Of a stretch of 64,000 nucleotides of DNA, positions 61,506-64,000 are shown piece by piece. This DNA is from Megamerina dolium (lineage: Eukaryota > Arthropoda > Insecta > Diptera > Megamerinidae). The stretch lies in contig OY978526.1 in assembly GCA_963854835.1 (NCBI GenBank), forward strand, positions 91,834,140-91,898,139, given 5' to 3'. The stretch's first letter is position 1, and each line of letters begins with the position of its first letter. Both the position numbers and the translations under genes were made by a program. Below the pieces are notes generated by a model that made no database searches, was not told the origin of the DNA, and saw only the letters and a list, made by a program, of their open reading frames with translations.

Positions 61506-61712
61506 AGAATGCTAGGAAAACTCGTAATGGACGACATCAATGAACTCGCTAAGACAAAAATATATGATATTAATAGGTTTATTAACAAATCAAGGTGATT
61601 CGAATAAACCACATATCAGTGGTCACACTAGTGGTGTGTCAAAATGGCGCTCATTTTGCTAATTGAGCCTGGATTTTGTCTTCCAGGCTGCACCCAAACC
61701 AACCAACCAACC
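61506..61712 (+). mobile_element. retroposed element with CCAA tail and 14-bp TSD
   Basis: A 207-bp insertion ending in a short CCAA tandem tail (ACCAACCAACCAACC). It is flanked by the exact 14-bp repeat AGGTCTCACCCAAT at 61,492-61,505 and 61,713-61,726. The tail and long duplication indicate target-primed reverse transcription, so it is a 5'-truncated LINE or a SINE. The family is not recognised; it is unrelated to the tRNA SINE body. Confidence 0.85.
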
Positions 61713-61750
61713 AGGTCTCACCCAATGTTTTTAGTAAAACCTCAACGGTG

Positions 61751-61830
61751 AGTGCCGCAGATTAGTGGTTAGTGTGTTGGCCTTCTGATTCGTAGGTCGG
61801 GGGTTCAATCTCCGACAGACAGCTGAAGAA
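61751..61830 (+). mobile_element. SINE head fragment, copy 6
   Basis: Only the tRNA-like head is present: GTGCCGCAGATTAGTGGTTA with a damaged A box, then GTGTTGGCCTTCTGAT and a B box GGGTTCAATCTCC. The sequence after GCTGAAGAA does not match the family body. It lies 24 bp after the retroposed element. Confidence 0.65.
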
Positions 61831-61951
61831 CTAATAGATTAACCTTAGTTTAATCCAGCTAGATTGCGTTGAAATTTGACTGAAAAACTGCAAATCCAGT
61901 TTAAACTTAATTTAAACGACAAATAGATTTAAACTCGCACTGCAAAACTGG

Positions 61952-62774
61952 CCTAGACAGACGCTAGCCTTAATCCGGATTAACGGCATACTTAATCCGA
62001 ATAAAATACTAACCTGACAGACGGCAATATTGTGGATTAACTAAACAGCTGATTGCTGTTTTATTAGGTTTACTCACTTAAATTACTTCAGGGTGATTTT
62101 ATGGCAACTTTCTTTTTGGCAACACTGTTTTTGGGAGCTCAACTGTTTTCATGTAACATATTACTGTCAAACATGTTCAGTTTGGTCTATGATTTAACCA
62201 TGAATCGATTTACAAACGAACAACGCTTGCAGATTATTGAATTTGATTATCACACATTCATGCTCGGTTAAGAAAGTACATCGTACATCGTTACATTACA
62301 ATTTCTGTCATCTGTCACTCTCGATATGAAAAAATATACAAAAAGTACGCGAACTTAAGAACTTGTAAATTGACATTCAGAGTACGCAATTGACAGCTGG
62401 ATTTATTTGTCCGCCAACGCTTTTTCTATCGAAAATTGTTAGTTGTTGAAAGTTTTTTTTTGTTATCGAACACACCTATTGTTTTGTAAGTTGCATCGAG
62501 CAGAAATTCACAATAGAAAACAGCTGTTAATTTTCAGCAGTGTTGCCATCGAAAATTGCCCTAATCCTCTTTAATTTTGAGAATTAACTCGTGGAGTTAA
62601 TGCAGATTAGCTGCAGTTAATGTCCGAGTTAATTCAAATTAATTCGTTAATCCGGATTAACGCTGCCGTCTGTCAGGGCTATAAAGCTAATGCAGAATAG
62701 CTGCAGTTAATACCCGAGTTAATTGGAATTAACTCGTTAATCCGGATTAACGCTGTCGTCTATCTGCCTAGACT
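61952..62774. mobile_element. MITE family P, copy with insertion and doubled right end
   Basis: The left end CCTAGACAGACGCTAGCC joins TTAATCCGGATTAACGGC. The internal sequence matches the copy at 44.5 kb, but a rosa fragment is inserted at 62,090-62,298. The right end occurs twice, at about 62,590-62,690 and 62,691-62,774. Each copy holds CGTTAATCCGGATTAACG followed by GCTGYCGTCT. Confidence 0.8.
62090..62298 (+). mobile_element. rosa 5' fragment inside a MITE
   Basis: Begins with the rosa terminal repeat CAGGGTGATTTTATGGCAAC, matching the complement of 53,080-53,099. It continues into the transposase start MNRFTNEQRLQIIEF at about 62,200-62,245, followed by a frame-broken stretch. The rest of the transposase and the other terminal repeat are absent. 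Confidence 0.8.
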
Positions 62775-64000
62775 ATTAGTCAATTGTTTATTGGGAATTA
62801 AATAATGTTGGCTGAATTTAAACGCATTACTTAGATAGGTTAATACAAATGTATGCCAATTTTCATATTTTTCCACACTTTCACGTATATTTTTTGGTGG
62901 TTTTGTGGTTTTGAAGGAACCAAGTAAGTTTAAGCCGGTCTAGATCGACTTAATTATACCCTGTACACAATAATAGACCCATAGCGAGCTAATCGACTAC
63001 CGTTATAGTACAGCATAGTTTCGATTTTTTATCTTTTTTACATAAGCTGCATATTTTTAAATCTGGCTAAAAAATTGGCTTTTATAACAACATTTTTGCT
63101 GAAGAACGTATATGGATAACATTAATATTTATTACTGAAATGTTTGACCAAATTTCCGGATATTGAGATATTGAGAAATAAATTGAGCATACTATATTGA
63201 ATTCTTTATAAATGACTGCATAGCAAAGCAATTATGTGGCCAATCTCTTGGTAGGAAAAGCTCTCTTATTGAAATTCTCTTGTATTTGACAATTTCTCTT
63301 TTTCTCTTCTCGTGAAGTGAGCATTTACACAAGTAGATAATAATTGTGAAGAGTGTGGGAATTTTACAAAACAAAAAAAAACTTATTGATTTTCATATTA
63401 TACATACATGTTTATTCGGTTTTCTTCTCGTCGTCTTTTTCTGAATTCTCTATACTAGGGTTGCACATATATGTGTAAGGTTTAGTGTGGAGCACTACTC
63501 TGATAATATCAGACAAACATTTGTTGTTTTACAATTTGTACAAATCTTTCATTCATATATTATTTATCATAGGAGAATAATTTTTTTTTTTTGAGCAGTC
63601 TTTAATTTGACGAACAAATTTAATTAAACTATGCGAATAAATATGTATATGAAGTGCAATCACAGCAACATATTGTTATCAGCAGTGTGTGCCGGTCGGT
63701 GTCCATAGGATTGAAATGCTTTTCAAGTGATAAAATTTAATGTAATACCTCAAGCAAAAATGAAGAAACGAAAAAAAGGAAAATGTGCGTGTTACCAGAA
63801 AAATACGCCTATGTATAATATTTAATAATTACTCGTAGGTATATGAGTACAGAAAAGGCAAATACGTTCGTTGGTGATTCGACAACCATCTCTACTCTCA
63901 ATTAAATATAGATAAATGTATTTATTGTTTGTTTAATAACTACACAATTCGTACAATAATCGCGATTTGTTTTCTTCGTTTTTTTGTAATAGTTACTTTA
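62775..64000. other. intron 2 of the wrd-like gene, nothing recognised
   Basis: AT-rich sequence after the donor at 61,281. No further B56 exon is visible before the window ends. Confidence 0.5.

Noticed and set aside
61694..61713. CCAA repeat as an ordinary microsatellite
   Set aside because: It sits exactly at the 3' border of an insertion with a 14-bp duplication, so it is better explained as a retroposon tail.

Overview
The window looks like the genome of a higher fly (Diptera, Brachycera). It is AT-rich, nearly all introns are 52-90 bp, and every host protein recognised resembles its Drosophila counterpart over full length. A DD41D 'rosa'-type transposon (a family first described in Ceratitis rosa) together with several mariners fits a tephritid fruit fly best, but the species is an inference.

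Layout. Bases 1-21,960 hold no host gene I can recognise. They carry decayed mariner transposons, non-LTR retrotransposon (LINE) relics, a tRNA-derived SINE family, small inverted-repeat elements and AT-rich filler. Bases 21,964-37,953 form a compact housekeeping island of nine genes: unc-45 (-), a DNAJC30-type J protein (+), the 18S rRNA methyltransferase BUD23 (-), mitochondrial ISCA2 (+), a PPP1R21/KLRAQ endosomal coiled-coil protein (-), nuclear cap-binding protein Cbp20 (+), a CCDC134-type ER protein (-), peroxiredoxin 5 (-) and a UBL4A/Get5-type ubiquitin-like protein (-). The first six alternate strand, giving three divergent and three convergent pairs. Bases 37,954-51,532 have no recognised gene. 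At 51,533 a plus-strand gene begins whose second coding exon (61,106-61,280) matches the start of the conserved core of PP2A B56 gamma/delta subunits (Drosophila well-rounded, wrd). Its 9.2-kb first intron is full of transposon debris, and the rest of the gene lies beyond the window.

The genes do not form a pathway. Themes shared by several are protein folding and targeting (unc-45, DNAJC30, UBL4A, CCDC134), mitochondria (ISCA2, Prx5, DNAJC30) and RNA (BUD23, Cbp20).

I rebuilt splice structures by eye from GT-AG sites and reading phase. One gene (CCDC134) has a signal-peptide exon in a frame that a simple ORF scan misses. I found no undescribed biological system. The most informative non-gene signals are a SINE with clear A and B boxes and target-site duplications (one copy nested in a mariner), a mariner family with two internally deleted derivatives, a MITE family built around an 18-bp palindrome, and a foldback hairpin of about 60-bp arms.
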